A DNA stretch of 64,000 nucleotides. Source: Chloroflexota bacterium. Its GTDB lineage: Bacteria > Chloroflexota > Dehalococcoidia > E44-bin15. A program made the position numbers and the translations under genes. The stretch is from positions 1 through 64,000 of the forward strand of contig JAUVVB010000005.1 of assembly GCA_030604825.1 (NCBI GenBank), written 5' to 3'. This document shows positions 15,705-23,554 of this stretch, in pieces. Under the pieces are notes generated by a model that was given only the letters and a program-made list of their open reading frames with translations, was not told the DNA's origin and did no database searches. Position 1 is the stretch's first letter; every line of letters begins with the position of its first letter.

Positions 15705-17198
15705 ATGGACTGGAAGACGGAATACAAGGGCAAGCTGGTCTCGGCGGAGGAGGCGGTGAAGGTGGTGAAATCGGGGGATCGGGTAGTGATACCGCTGAGC
15801 CAAACCCTGCAGGTTCTGCACGAGGCCCTGGCGGCACGCAAGGACGAGCTGAGAGGCGTTGAGATCCTGCAGGGGGTAACCGGCGTCGCATACCCCTGGT
15901 ATCAGCCGGAATATGAGGAGGCCTTCACCGCCAACTTCGGCCAATTCATCGGGCCCATGCCCCGCCAAGTGTTGTGGGAGAGAAGGGCCGACTTCACCGC
16001 AACTCCCTACGCCATAGAGTTCAAAGACATCGATGAGAGGCGCCCCGGCTGCATCGATCCCGACGTCGTCTTTGTGGTCGTCTCACCGCCCAACGAGAAT
16101 GGCTTTTGCAGCTTCGGGGAGGCCATGTGGGAGAAGAAGGAGTATGTCAAGAGGGCGAAGAAGGTAATCGCCGAGGTCAGTGAACATCTCATCAGGACCT
16201 ATGGCGACAATTTCGTCCATGTCTCGGAGATAGACTGCTTCGTGGAGGCCACCCCTTATAACCCCACCCCCGAGGAGCTGGAGCAGGTTATCAATTCGAT
16301 CCCGGCTGAAAGCCGGGAGAGGATGGAGGCGCTTTTTGACGAGTTCAAAGTCCCGGCACACGTAATATGGGCCACAAGGGACATCCTGTCCATCCTCACC
16401 ACCACGCTGGCGGACTTGATGGAGAGAACGGTTTACGGCGCTGGCCCGGTCCCCGAACATTGCTATGGCATTGCCCATTACGTCAATCAACTGATCAATG
16501 ACGGCGACTGCATCCAGATTGGCACGGGAAACACCTCCAACCCCCTGGTGAGGGCCGGGGTTTTCGAGGGAAAGCAAGACCTGGGCTTTCATACTGAGGT
16601 ATCTCCACCCCTGATCCCCATGCTGGTGAAGGAGGGGATATTTACCGGCAAATACAAGAACATTCACCAGGGGAAGGCAGTGGCCACCTCCTTCTGGCCG
16701 TCCTCAAGCTTGCGCCAAGAGGAGCTTGACTTCATCAATGAGAACCCCCTCTTTGAGCTCTATGGCTCTCATTACACCAACAATGTCAGGGTTATTTCCG
16801 CCCACGACAACTTTGTCTCCATCCAGAATGCGCTGTTTGTCGATATGACAGGGCAGATCGGGGTTGAGACCATACCCGGATTTTTGCTGTACAACGGGCC
16901 GGGGGGGCAGATGGACTGGGTCATCGGGGCGCTTAATTCCAAAGGAGGGCGCTCGATCACGGTCATGCCCTCCACCGCAGTCGGGGGCGGTACCTCCCGC
17001 ATCGTGCCCCTGATGGAGGAGGGCGTCATGGTCACCGTGCCCCGAACCTACGCCGACTTCATCGTCACCGAGTACGGGATAGCCAGCCTGATGGGTAAGT
17101 CGCAGCGGAGGCGGGCGGAGGAGCTTATTGCCATTGCCCACCCCGATTTCCGGGCGGAACTGAGGAAGGAGGCGCAGCGGCTCTTCTGGCCCTCATAG
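15705..17198 (+). CDS. acetyl-CoA hydrolase/transferase family CoA-transferase
   Basis: 497 aa. Belongs to the family of 4-hydroxybutyrate, succinate and acetate CoA-transferases (class I fold), which move CoA between carboxylic acids. Visible blocks: CIQIGTGNTSNPLVRAG (CoA-binding turn), ELYGSHYTNN, TGQIGVETIPG, GGQMDWVIGA, GGGTSRIVPLMEEG and TEYGIASLMGKSQRRRAEEL. The usual C-terminal block that contains FxxAA-like Arg residues is present. AAGGAGG lies five bases before the ATG. Stand-alone transcription unit. The acid pair cannot be read from sequence. Confidence 0.9.
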   Translation: MDWKTEYKGKLVSAEEAVKVVKSGDRVVIPLSQTLQVLHEALAARKDELRGVEILQGVTGVAYPWYQPEYEEAFTANFGQFIGPMPRQVLWERRADFTATPYAIEFKDIDERRPGCIDPDVVFVVVSPPNENGFCSFGEAMWEKKEYVKRAKKVIAEVSEHLIRTYGDNFVHVSEIDCFVEATPYNPTPEELEQVINSIPAESRERMEALFDEFKVPAHVIWATRDILSILTTTLADLMERTVYGAGPVPEHCYGIAHYVNQLINDGDCIQIGTGNTSNPLVRAGVFEGKQDLGFHTEVSPPLIPMLVKEGIFTGKYKNIHQGKAVATSFWPSSSLRQEELDFINENPLFELYGSHYTNNVRVISAHDNFVSIQNALFVDMTGQIGVETIPGFLLYNGPGGQMDWVIGALNSKGGRSITVMPSTAVGGGTSRIVPLMEEGVMVTVPRTYADFIVTEYGIASLMGKSQRRRAEELIAIAHPDFRAELRKEAQRLFWPS

Positions 17199-17219
17199 AG
17201 GCGATTACTTGCAATATCC

Positions 17220-17879
17220 TCAGTCGATGAAACTGCAGATCTCGGACACCGGCTTGCGGGGTCGAGGGCGAGGGGTTTGCGCAGGCGCCCCAATGGGGAT
17301 CACCGCTGCCAGTTTCCAGGGAGGGCGAACTCCAAGTATCCTCTCCACTGCTACCGCAGCAACCAGGGGGCCAGTCATCCAGCAGGCCCCATAGCCTAAG
17401 CAATGGGCCATGAGCAGCAGATTCTGTATTGCAGCCCCGATACCCTGCACCTCCACATCCCGAAGATGGCGGATATTCTCACCCGGTATGCCGCGGGCGG
17501 GCAAAATCCAGCTCTGTAACGGATCGTTGTAGGGCTTGGCAAGGACGACAATAACTACCGGCGCGCCGACGAAGAAGGTGGAATGGCGAAGGATAGCTCT
17601 TGCCATGGCTTCCAAATCGCGATTTGCCCTGATCTGTTCCCAGGTGAGCATATCTTCGATGGTTTCCCTGATGGCCTGCTCCATTTCCCCCAGAACGGCC
17701 CGATTGCGGATCACCAGGAAATGCCAATGTTGCAGGTTGTCCGCGCTAGGGGCCTGGCCGGCTGCCTTGATCAGTTGGATTACGTCCTCCTCGGGGACAG
17801 GGGCGTCGCCGAATCGACGGATGCTGCGGCGCCCCTCAATTATCCTACCCAAGACCTCTGCGTAGTCGTCGCGCCTCAT
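17220..17879 (-). CDS. nitroreductase-family flavoprotein
   Basis: 219 aa FMN-dependent NAD(P)H oxidoreductase fold. RRSIRRFGDAPVPEEDV at the N-terminus and AGQAPSADNLQHWHFLVI are the FMN phosphate and ring-binding segments; GIGAAIQNLLLMAHCLGYGACWM is the standard later helix-turn. The last 30 residues are Pro/Arg-rich (APAQTPRPRPRKP). Acceptor unknown. It converges on the CoA-transferase gene. Confidence 0.9.
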   Translation of the reverse strand: MRRDDYAEVLGRIIEGRRSIRRFGDAPVPEEDVIQLIKAAGQAPSADNLQHWHFLVIRNRAVLGEMEQAIRETIEDMLTWEQIRANRDLEAMARAILRHSTFFVGAPVVIVVLAKPYNDPLQSWILPARGIPGENIRHLRDVEVQGIGAAIQNLLLMAHCLGYGACWMTGPLVAAVAVERILGVRPPWKLAAVIPIGAPAQTPRPRPRKPVSEICSFID

Positions 17880-18000
17880 GCAAGCTACCTCCTGTAGCGG
17901 GTGTCATCACGGAGAAAGGCCCTAGCTATGGCTCCAAAACCCTATCCCCTCCCGTGGCATGTCATCGCCTTTCACACCCTCAATAGGCATCGGGAACTCT

Positions 18001-18021
18001 CTGGCGCGCCATAAGCGCCAG
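18001..18021 (-). terminator. hairpin downstream of the ThDP-enzyme gene
   Basis: CTGGCGC and GCGCCAG form a 7-base stem with a 7-base loop, 29 bases past the stop of the gene ending at 18050. There is no T-run, so if it terminates it is not a canonical intrinsic terminator. Confidence 0.3.
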
Positions 18022-18049
18022 TGGCACACCCTGCTCCGCAGCCAGCAAC

Positions 18050-19855
18050 TTAATATGCCTTGGGAACCCTGGCCCGCACAACGGCCTCAACAGCAGGATA
18101 CTGCTCCTCCGCAATCCCGGGCAAGGCCATGCCTCGCGCCTCCTTGGGCAAGCGTTCAATGCCGTCACAGGCTATTATGATATTTCCCGAAGCAAGTACC
18201 CAGGGATTGCAGACATCGCTATGGCGGATGATGTTGACCACCGAGGTCTTACCCGAGTTAAGGGCCCTCTCCATTGCCGGGCGAATCTCACTGACATCGG
18301 TCACATATTCGCCGTGACAACCGAACTCCTCAAACATCTTATCATACCTGATGTCCGGCAACATGCCCCAGCACTCGTTCCACCAGTGACGGAAGAAATT
18401 GTCCCACAGGTAGCTCATCCACCTGCTATTGTTGTCGATAACGAAGCATATGGGGAGCTTGTATCTGGCGGCAGTCTCAATGTCCATCCCTGCCAGACCA
18501 GCACCGGCATCCCCCAACAGGGCTACCACCGGCTTTCCCGGCCTAGCCAGCTGAGCCCCAATGGCCATCCCCACCCCGTGGCCGACGCCAGTCTGGGTGC
18601 CCGCATCCTGTATCTGCCCAGCAAACCGGGCCAAAATCTCGTCTGAGGCATAGGAGGACAGGGTGAAGCCGTCGAAGATGATGGTGGCCGAATCATCGAG
18701 GGAGGCAACAACCTCTCCTGCCATCAAACGAGGATGAATGGGAACGTCATCACGAGCCTTTTCCGCCTCCTCAGCCAGGGTTTTTGTGGTCGCTTCCTTA
18801 GCCTCCCGGAGCTGCTCCAGCCACTGGTCCCTTTTCGGCGGCTGCTTCATTATGCCCTTAGCGCAGTCGATCATCTGCCTCAACACCAGCTTGGGGTCGC
18901 CCACGATGGCCAGCTCGGTGGGCAGGGCCAGGGAGAACTCATCCTCAGCCTGGCTTAGCTGGATGTACCTGGTTTCCCGATTCCAGGTGGGGGGTCGACC
19001 GTGATTTTCCAGGTGGTTTATCCAAAGCCCGATGACCAGGGTGACATCGGAGTTCCCCAGAAGCTTCCCTCTAGTGCCCGGGCCACGGAAGGCCAGGGGG
19101 TGGTCCTCGGGAACTACCCCCCGACCCAGCCTCCTGGTCTGCACCGGGATCTGGAGAAGCTCCACCAATTCCTTCAGCTCCTCAGAGGCATCAGACCAAT
19201 GAAGACCATCACCACCGATGATCACCGGCCTTTCCGCTTTGAGCAGCATGGTAACCGCCCTCTCCACCGCTGTGGGATCGGCCTGGGGCTGCGAGGGGGT
19301 TACCGTGAAGCTGCCCAGGGCATACTCTACCTGCTCAGCTTCCTCCCCCCGGTCGTGCACTACACTCCAGGGAATGTCGAGAACCACCGGCCCTGGCGGG
19401 TAGGCCAAGGCATCCCTGATCGCCTTTTTCACGTTGAAATAAAGGCTGTCGAAATGGGTTACCCGCCTGGTCCACTTGGCAATGCACTTACATAGCTCAG
19501 CACCATAGGCCTCCTGAAGGGGACCCCTGCCATCGAAGTGGGGGCTGTGCTGCCCCAAGAGGGCAACCACCGGGCTGCGGCAAAGGTAGGCCTGAGATAT
19601 GGCACTCACGATGTTGGTGGCCCCAGGCCCTGCGGTGCCGAAACAGATGCCCACCCGGCGCGAGGCCCGGGCCCAGCCATCAGCGGCGTAACCCGCCGAC
19701 TGCTCATGGCGAAAGGGATGAATCTGCTTTATCCCGTTCTTGCCCATCCCCGCCATCAAGGCCCACACGTGACCGCCATGAATGCCAAAGGCATATTCCA
19801 CCCCCTCTTCCTTCAAAACCCGCCCGACAAGATCTCCACCCCATGTCTCTGCCAT
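18050..19855 (-). CDS. thiamine-diphosphate-dependent enzyme, acetolactate-synthase-like
   Basis: 601 aa. N-terminal pyrimidine-binding domain with the activating Glu in FRHEQSAGYAADGWAR, middle domain, and C-terminal pyrophosphate domain starting GDAGAGLAGMDIETAA and closing with the VIDNN Asn pair (GDA-x-NN thiamine motif). GTAGPGATNIVSAI is typical of acetolactate synthase, glyoxylate carboligase and 2-hydroxyacyl-CoA lyase. No small regulatory subunit or ilv genes adjoin it, so a catabolic role such as lyase or decarboxylase is as likely as valine synthesis. Confidence 0.85.
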   Translation of the reverse strand: MAETWGGDLVGRVLKEEGVEYAFGIHGGHVWALMAGMGKNGIKQIHPFRHEQSAGYAADGWARASRRVGICFGTAGPGATNIVSAISQAYLCRSPVVALLGQHSPHFDGRGPLQEAYGAELCKCIAKWTRRVTHFDSLYFNVKKAIRDALAYPPGPVVLDIPWSVVHDRGEEAEQVEYALGSFTVTPSQPQADPTAVERAVTMLLKAERPVIIGGDGLHWSDASEELKELVELLQIPVQTRRLGRGVVPEDHPLAFRGPGTRGKLLGNSDVTLVIGLWINHLENHGRPPTWNRETRYIQLSQAEDEFSLALPTELAIVGDPKLVLRQMIDCAKGIMKQPPKRDQWLEQLREAKEATTKTLAEEAEKARDDVPIHPRLMAGEVVASLDDSATIIFDGFTLSSYASDEILARFAGQIQDAGTQTGVGHGVGMAIGAQLARPGKPVVALLGDAGAGLAGMDIETAARYKLPICFVIDNNSRWMSYLWDNFFRHWWNECWGMLPDIRYDKMFEEFGCHGEYVTDVSEIRPAMERALNSGKTSVVNIIRHSDVCNPWVLASGNIIIACDGIERLPKEARGMALPGIAEEQYPAVEAVVRARVPKAY

Positions 19856-19930
19856 GATTACCTCCTTTCCTTATTGCCTGAGCCCCCCTTGCTTTGAGGG
19901 AGCTCCCTGCTTACCTGCAATGCCAGTTAT

Positions 19931-20503
19931 CTACGGGATGCTTATCTCTTGGCCTACACCGAATTCAACGTAGTTCTGATGGAAATCTTTCTGAAATAGG
20001 CTTCGAGCCAGATCTCCGCTACAGTGACATGGCGCTACCCTTTCAATCCCCAGGCTCAGCAGATCATCTATTATGGATTCTATTCTTGCTACGGATACCC
20101 CACCCAGGTGGAAGCCGCCCAAAACGAGGTGGATCTTATCCTTGCCCACTTCCTTCCCTTTCTGAACGATATTGACCACGCCGGGGTGGGCACAGCCTGT
20201 TATCACCACCAGCGACTGTTCCTTTATCTTACCATCGAGTTCGCCAGTGGTAAATACACCCGGAAAAAGCTCCCTCGCTTGGTGCACCTCCTCAAGCCTG
20301 GCTCCACAGAGCTTGATCTCGTCTTTCAGCGACTGCGGGAAGGAGGAAGGCACGTAAACGGTGACATTGCTGTTCTGCTGTAGAAAGCTGGCGAGCCCGC
20401 CCACATGGTCGCCATGTATATGCGACAGCACCACCGCGTCGATCTCATCGGGATCGATGGCGAGCTGCGCCATGTTGTGGAGAAGGATCGAGCCATCTCC
20501 CCC
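19931..20503 (-). pseudogene. metallo-beta-lactamase-fold gene, 5' part missing
   Basis: The frame encodes about 190 residues beginning GGDGSILLHNMAQL and running through LSHIHGDHVGGL (HxHxDH metal motif), ITGCAHPGV and VAPCHCSG. These fit the family that includes dihydropterin-related 5'-phosphate synthases, normally 250-280 aa. The N-terminal first strands are absent; instead the frame joins the start of a NifU-like gene inside a short shared sequence at 20492-20503. An internal ATG at 20473 could make a 180-residue piece retaining the metal ligands, so residual function is possible. Confidence 0.8.
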
Positions 20504-20604
20504 AGGTTTCTCGGATTCAAGAAATGGTCGATGACCTTCTCCGAGTAGGTCCGCCTCATGTCCTCCATCACCAGTCTTTCCAGCTCCTCGAAGTCAGAAG
20601 CCAC
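20492..20604 (-). pseudogene. NifU/IscU-like scaffold gene, only the first 37 codons
   Basis: GTG start four bases after the mrp stop. The peptide contains YSEKVIDHFLNPRNLGEM, the recognisable N-terminus of NifU/IscU-type iron-sulfur scaffold proteins, then departs into the wrong frame of the metallo-beta-lactamase gene and stops at 20326. None of the three scaffold cysteines remains. The join sits at GGGGGAGATGG, a sequence both parent genes would be expected to contain. Confidence 0.78.
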
Positions 20605-20607
20605 TTC

Positions 20608-21621
20608 TCAACCCTCCGAGTCAGCTTTCCTGGGCATCGCCTGGGAGAAGGCCTGGGATAGGGCAGTGAAGGCGTCGGAGTGGTAGCGCTCGATCTCACC
20701 CTCATCGCAGAGCTTTGCCAGCTCTGGGTCCAAGGGCAGTTGCCCCAGCAGGGGTGCCCTGGCTGCCATGGCCATCTCCTCCCCCTTGCTTCTGCCAAAG
20801 ACCTCGATCCTCTTTCCGCTGTCGGGCAGGAGCAGGTAGCTCATGTTCTCCACCACCCCTAAGATGGGGATGTTCATCTTCTGTGCCATTTGCATTGCCT
20901 TCCTCACCACCATGGCCGCTAGGTCCTGGGGGGTGAAGGTGATGATCACCCCCAAGAGGGGTAGCAACTGCATCACGGTGAGGGGGGCATCGGCAGTTCC
21001 TGGAGGCAGGTCCACAAGGAGATAATCCAGTTCCCCCCAGACCACGTCCTGCCAGAACTGCTGGATGACCTTGCCAATAAGGGGGCCCCGCCAGATAATG
21101 GCATCGTCCTCATGAGGAAGCAGAAGATTGATGGACATGACCTCAATGCCAGACCGGGATAGCACGGGCAGGATGCCCGTATCGCTGCCCCCGGGGCGGG
21201 TGGTGATGCCAAACATCTTGGGGATGCTGGGGCCGGTGATATCGGCATCCAAGATCCCCACCTCATAGCCCTGGCGGTTGAGGCCAATGGCGAGCAGGCC
21301 GGCCACCAGGGACTTGCCCACCCCGCCCTTGCCGCTCATCACCGCGATGGCATGGTGAATATGGTTGAGCTCTTGGGGCGAGCTATCAGTGAAATCTACC
21401 GTTACTTCCTCTATATCGGGAAGCTTCTCCAGGGCACTATGTGCCTTTGCCTGAACCCAATCCTTAGCCGCAGCATCCAGGGCGGTTGAGGCTAGAGTGA
21501 CCCTCAGCCTACCGTTGGCGACCTCCACCGCCCGAACCATGTTCAATCGGGTTAGGCTTCGCCCTATCCCGGGGACAAGCACCTCGCTCAGCGCTTCCTT
21601 GACTGCTTCCTGTGAAGGCAT
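20608..21621 (-). CDS. mrp: Mrp/NBP35-family P-loop ATPase
   Basis: 337 aa. An N-terminal MIP18-like (DUF59) domain of about 95 residues precedes the ATPase. Deviant Walker A is SGKGGVGKSLVAG, then ILDADITGPSIPKMFG and LVDLPPGTADAPLT. Family members carry or transfer iron-sulfur clusters. The place where most Mrp proteins have CPxCG reads SYLLLPDSGKR, so the bridging cysteines are missing. Directly followed by the truncated NifU-like gene. ATG start with GGGGGAG upstream. Confidence 0.9.
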   Translation of the reverse strand: MPSQEAVKEALSEVLVPGIGRSLTRLNMVRAVEVANGRLRVTLASTALDAAAKDWVQAKAHSALEKLPDIEEVTVDFTDSSPQELNHIHHAIAVMSGKGGVGKSLVAGLLAIGLNRQGYEVGILDADITGPSIPKMFGITTRPGGSDTGILPVLSRSGIEVMSINLLLPHEDDAIIWRGPLIGKVIQQFWQDVVWGELDYLLVDLPPGTADAPLTVMQLLPLLGVIITFTPQDLAAMVVRKAMQMAQKMNIPILGVVENMSYLLLPDSGKRIEVFGRSKGEEMAMAARAPLLGQLPLDPELAKLCDEGEIERYHSDAFTALSQAFSQAMPRKADSEG

Positions 21622-21635
21622 TTATCATCTCCCCC

Positions 21636-21788
21636 TTATCCGGCTTGGCTTAATGCAGGCGCTCCTATGGCACCCAGAGAATACAGCACCTGCGTAATCC
21701 TCCTCTTCCCAGGCCAACGTAAGGCCAAGGGGAGAACTTCCTCCGAACCCAAATCTCCACCCACCCTAAATTGGAAACCATTAGGCAT
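21636..21788 (-). CDS. small ORF upstream of mrp, 50 aa
   Basis: ATG preceded by GGGGAGGTGATAAG, one of the best ribosome sites in the window, ending 14 bases before the mrp start. The product begins MPNGFQFRVGGDLG and ends SLGAIGAPALSQAG. The MPNG start recalls the small Gly/Met-rich DUF5320-type proteins found next to Mrp in anaerobes, but the rest does not match, so it could be a frameshifted relative. Function unknown. Confidence 0.42.
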   Translation of the reverse strand: MPNGFQFRVGGDLGSEEVLPLALRWPGKRRITQVLYSLGAIGAPALSQAG

Positions 21789-21823
21789 CTTATCACCTCC
21801 CCTGTGCAAGTTCAACTATTGGC

Positions 21824-22000
21824 TTACCACCACGGGTACCAACTAGCGCCATAGGGCATTCCCGCCATCAACGGGTATGGGCCTGCCGGATAAGCGGTTC
21901 CCGGGGGATAAAAGCCTGGACCATAGGCCCACCACCTTCGCGGCAGCCAGGGATAGAAGAGGCAGAAGGGATAAGGGTTACCTTCTTGGCCTCTGTTATG
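21824..22000 (-). other. open Tyr/Pro/Gly-rich frame without a start codon
   Basis: 58 codons open between a TAA at 22001-22003 and a TAA at 21824-21826. They encode an aromatic, Pro/Gly-rich peptide (YPAGPYPLMAGMPYGASWYP near the end) resembling the C-termini of DUF5320-like small proteins. No ATG, GTG or TTG precedes it in frame, so it is best read as a decayed remnant. Nothing else is seen between it and the plus-strand gene at 22081. Confidence 0.3.
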
Positions 22001-22080
22001 TTAGACTATATGGTGGACGGATAGCAGGGTTATAAGGGTTTGTGCTTCGGCAACATCTCTCCTTGTCGGAGGTGATATAG

Positions 22081-22410
22081 ATGAAGGTTGATTACCCCCA
22101 TATCGAGTTGGGAGAGGAAGTGCAGTTCATGCCTGGCTATTACATTCCGATGAAGGAAGTAAGGATGGAGCATGATGGCCGGGAGGTGTTATATATCGTG
22201 GGGGCAGCTATGGTTGAATCCTCCTGCTGCGCCAGCGGTGGCTGTGCCTACGCCATCGTGCCGGGATATGTGGTGGCCTGGAAAAGCAAGAGAAACGAAG
22301 CGGGAACGGCGATATCGGAAGTGGAACCCGTCGCCGATCAAGATGTAAGGCGTCAGATTGCAAAGATCATCGAGAGCACCGAGGGCATCTCCAACATCGA
22401 TTTCTGGTGA
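22081..22410 (+). CDS. conserved small protein with CC-GGC motif, 109 aa
   Basis: ATG preceded by GGAGGTGATAT. The core ESSCCASGGCAYAIVPGYVV holds three Cys within ten residues followed by a beta segment, suggesting a metal or Fe-S ligand set or a disulfide; the N-terminal half is beta-rich (ELGEEVQFMPGYYIPMKEV). Family not recognised. It stands alone on the plus strand between minus-strand genes, facing the GreA-fusion gene with four bases between stops. Confidence 0.75.
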   Translation: MKVDYPHIELGEEVQFMPGYYIPMKEVRMEHDGREVLYIVGAAMVESSCCASGGCAYAIVPGYVVAWKSKRNEAGTAISEVEPVADQDVRRQIAKIIESTEGISNIDFW

Positions 22411-22414
22411 TCTT

Positions 22415-23215
22415 TTATTTGCTGCCTTCGATCCTCTCTATTCTATAGCGCAGCATGCCCGCCGGTGCTGCCACCTGTACCACCTCGCCCCTGGTGCGGT
22501 TCAGCAGTGCCTTTCCTGTAGGCGAGGCGATGGATATCTTTCCCTTTGCTATATCCACCTCTTTGGGGTGGACCAGGGTATAGCGTAGCTCCTCGCCGGA
22601 GGATAGGTCGTGAAGGATCACCGTGCTCCCCTGGGTTACCTTTGCCGCATCCAGCTCCGCGGCAGCGACCACCGCCAACTTGAGGATCCCCTCCAGTTCC
22701 CTGATCCGCGCCTCGATGAACCCCTGGCGATCCTTGGCCGCTTCCAGGGGGAAGTTTTCATGGAAGTCCTTGTCGGCAGCCGCCCGGCTGAGCTCCTGGG
22801 CGATCTTGGGGCGCTCCAGCTTAAGGGTTGAAAGCTCCTCCTTTAGCCTTTGGTAGCCTTCCTTGGTGAGGGTTACCGTCTCTCTTTTTTGCCCCTTAGC
22901 GGAAACCGATTTTGGCGTCCCCTTCTTCAACCGAAGGTGAACAGCCAGGTTAGTCTGGGTGAGACCTTCCTTTCTGGCATAGGCAAGGAAGGCCCTGACC
23001 GGCTCCAGCCTCTCCATGGCGTTGGCCGATGAGCCCTCTATCCTCTGGGCATAGTTTGCCACCTCGTGGGCGGCAAGCTCCCCTATGGGGCGCTCCATGC
23101 CATACCAGCGAATAAACCTGTTTAGCTCCTGCTGGCTCCTCTCCCTCTCCTCAGGGGACAGAGCGGCAAGGAACTGGGTCGCCGCCCCGGCTAGGCTCAG
23201 ATTCTGCCCTTTCAT
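22415..23215 (-). CDS. GreA/GreB-domain protein with recombinase-like N-terminal domain
   Basis: 266 aa. Residues about 110-266 are a full Gre factor: coiled coil TLTKEGYQRLKEELSTLK, tip DFHENFPLEAAKDRQGF with the acidic Asp and Glu used to stimulate RNA cleavage, and FKBP-like C-terminus (ISIASPTGKALLNRTRGEVV). Residues 1-95 (RFIRWYGMERPIGELAAHEV, FLAYARKEGLTQTNLAVHL) resemble the SAM-like core-binding domain of tyrosine recombinases. Gre factors rescue stalled RNA polymerase; the extra domain may add DNA binding. Normal Gre proteins are about 158 aa. Confidence 0.83.
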   Translation of the reverse strand: MKGQNLSLAGAATQFLAALSPEERERSQQELNRFIRWYGMERPIGELAAHEVANYAQRIEGSSANAMERLEPVRAFLAYARKEGLTQTNLAVHLRLKKGTPKSVSAKGQKRETVTLTKEGYQRLKEELSTLKLERPKIAQELSRAAADKDFHENFPLEAAKDRQGFIEARIRELEGILKLAVVAAAELDAAKVTQGSTVILHDLSSGEELRYTLVHPKEVDIAKGKISIASPTGKALLNRTRGEVVQVAAPAGMLRYRIERIEGSK

Positions 23216-23265
23216 TCCTTAGACTATTTTAGAGATATGGATTTGCGCTGTCAATGGAGTTATGG

Positions 23266-23550
23266 CTAAGGCGAGCTATCATGCTCATAGGCGGCCTTGA
23301 GCATGGCGAGGATGCTGGGGCCTTTCATGTCGGTTGAGCCGCAGCTTTCAAAGCGGCAGCACACGGTGCAGGTGACGCTATATTTATCCACCTCGCTGAT
23401 GTTTTCGAATATGTCGCAGGTCTCGGCGCTGCGGTCGTACCAATCCTCGAGGAACTCCTCAAGCTGGGGCCTGTGAGCTCGGAAGCTCCTGGACCCCAAA
23501 AGCCCAAAGCCCCCGAGATCCCCCGGCGGAAGGTAAATGCGCATCGACAT
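23266..23550 (-). CDS. small Cys-containing hypothetical protein, 94 aa
   Basis: ATG 23550 with AGAGGG upstream, four bases after the PHP gene stop. Contains TCTVCCRFESCGSTDMKGPS, with four Cys in nine residues, plus one earlier Cys in SAETCDIF; a metal or cluster site is plausible. ATG 23544 is an alternative start. Family not recognised. Sits in the same run as ferredoxin-type genes. Confidence 0.65.
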   Translation of the reverse strand: MSMRIYLPPGDLGGFGLLGSRSFRAHRPQLEEFLEDWYDRSAETCDIFENISEVDKYSVTCTVCCRFESCGSTDMKGPSILAMLKAAYEHDSSP

Positions 23551-23554
23551 CCCT

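Noticed and set aside
15505-15705. Open frame after tRNA-Phe (ATG 15505, in-frame TAG at 15526, then open to TGA 15703) suggesting a gene remnant
   Set aside because: The frame contains a predicted promoter (15611-15638) and the ribosome site of the next gene, shows no known motif, and at this GC content a 59-codon open run is not rare.
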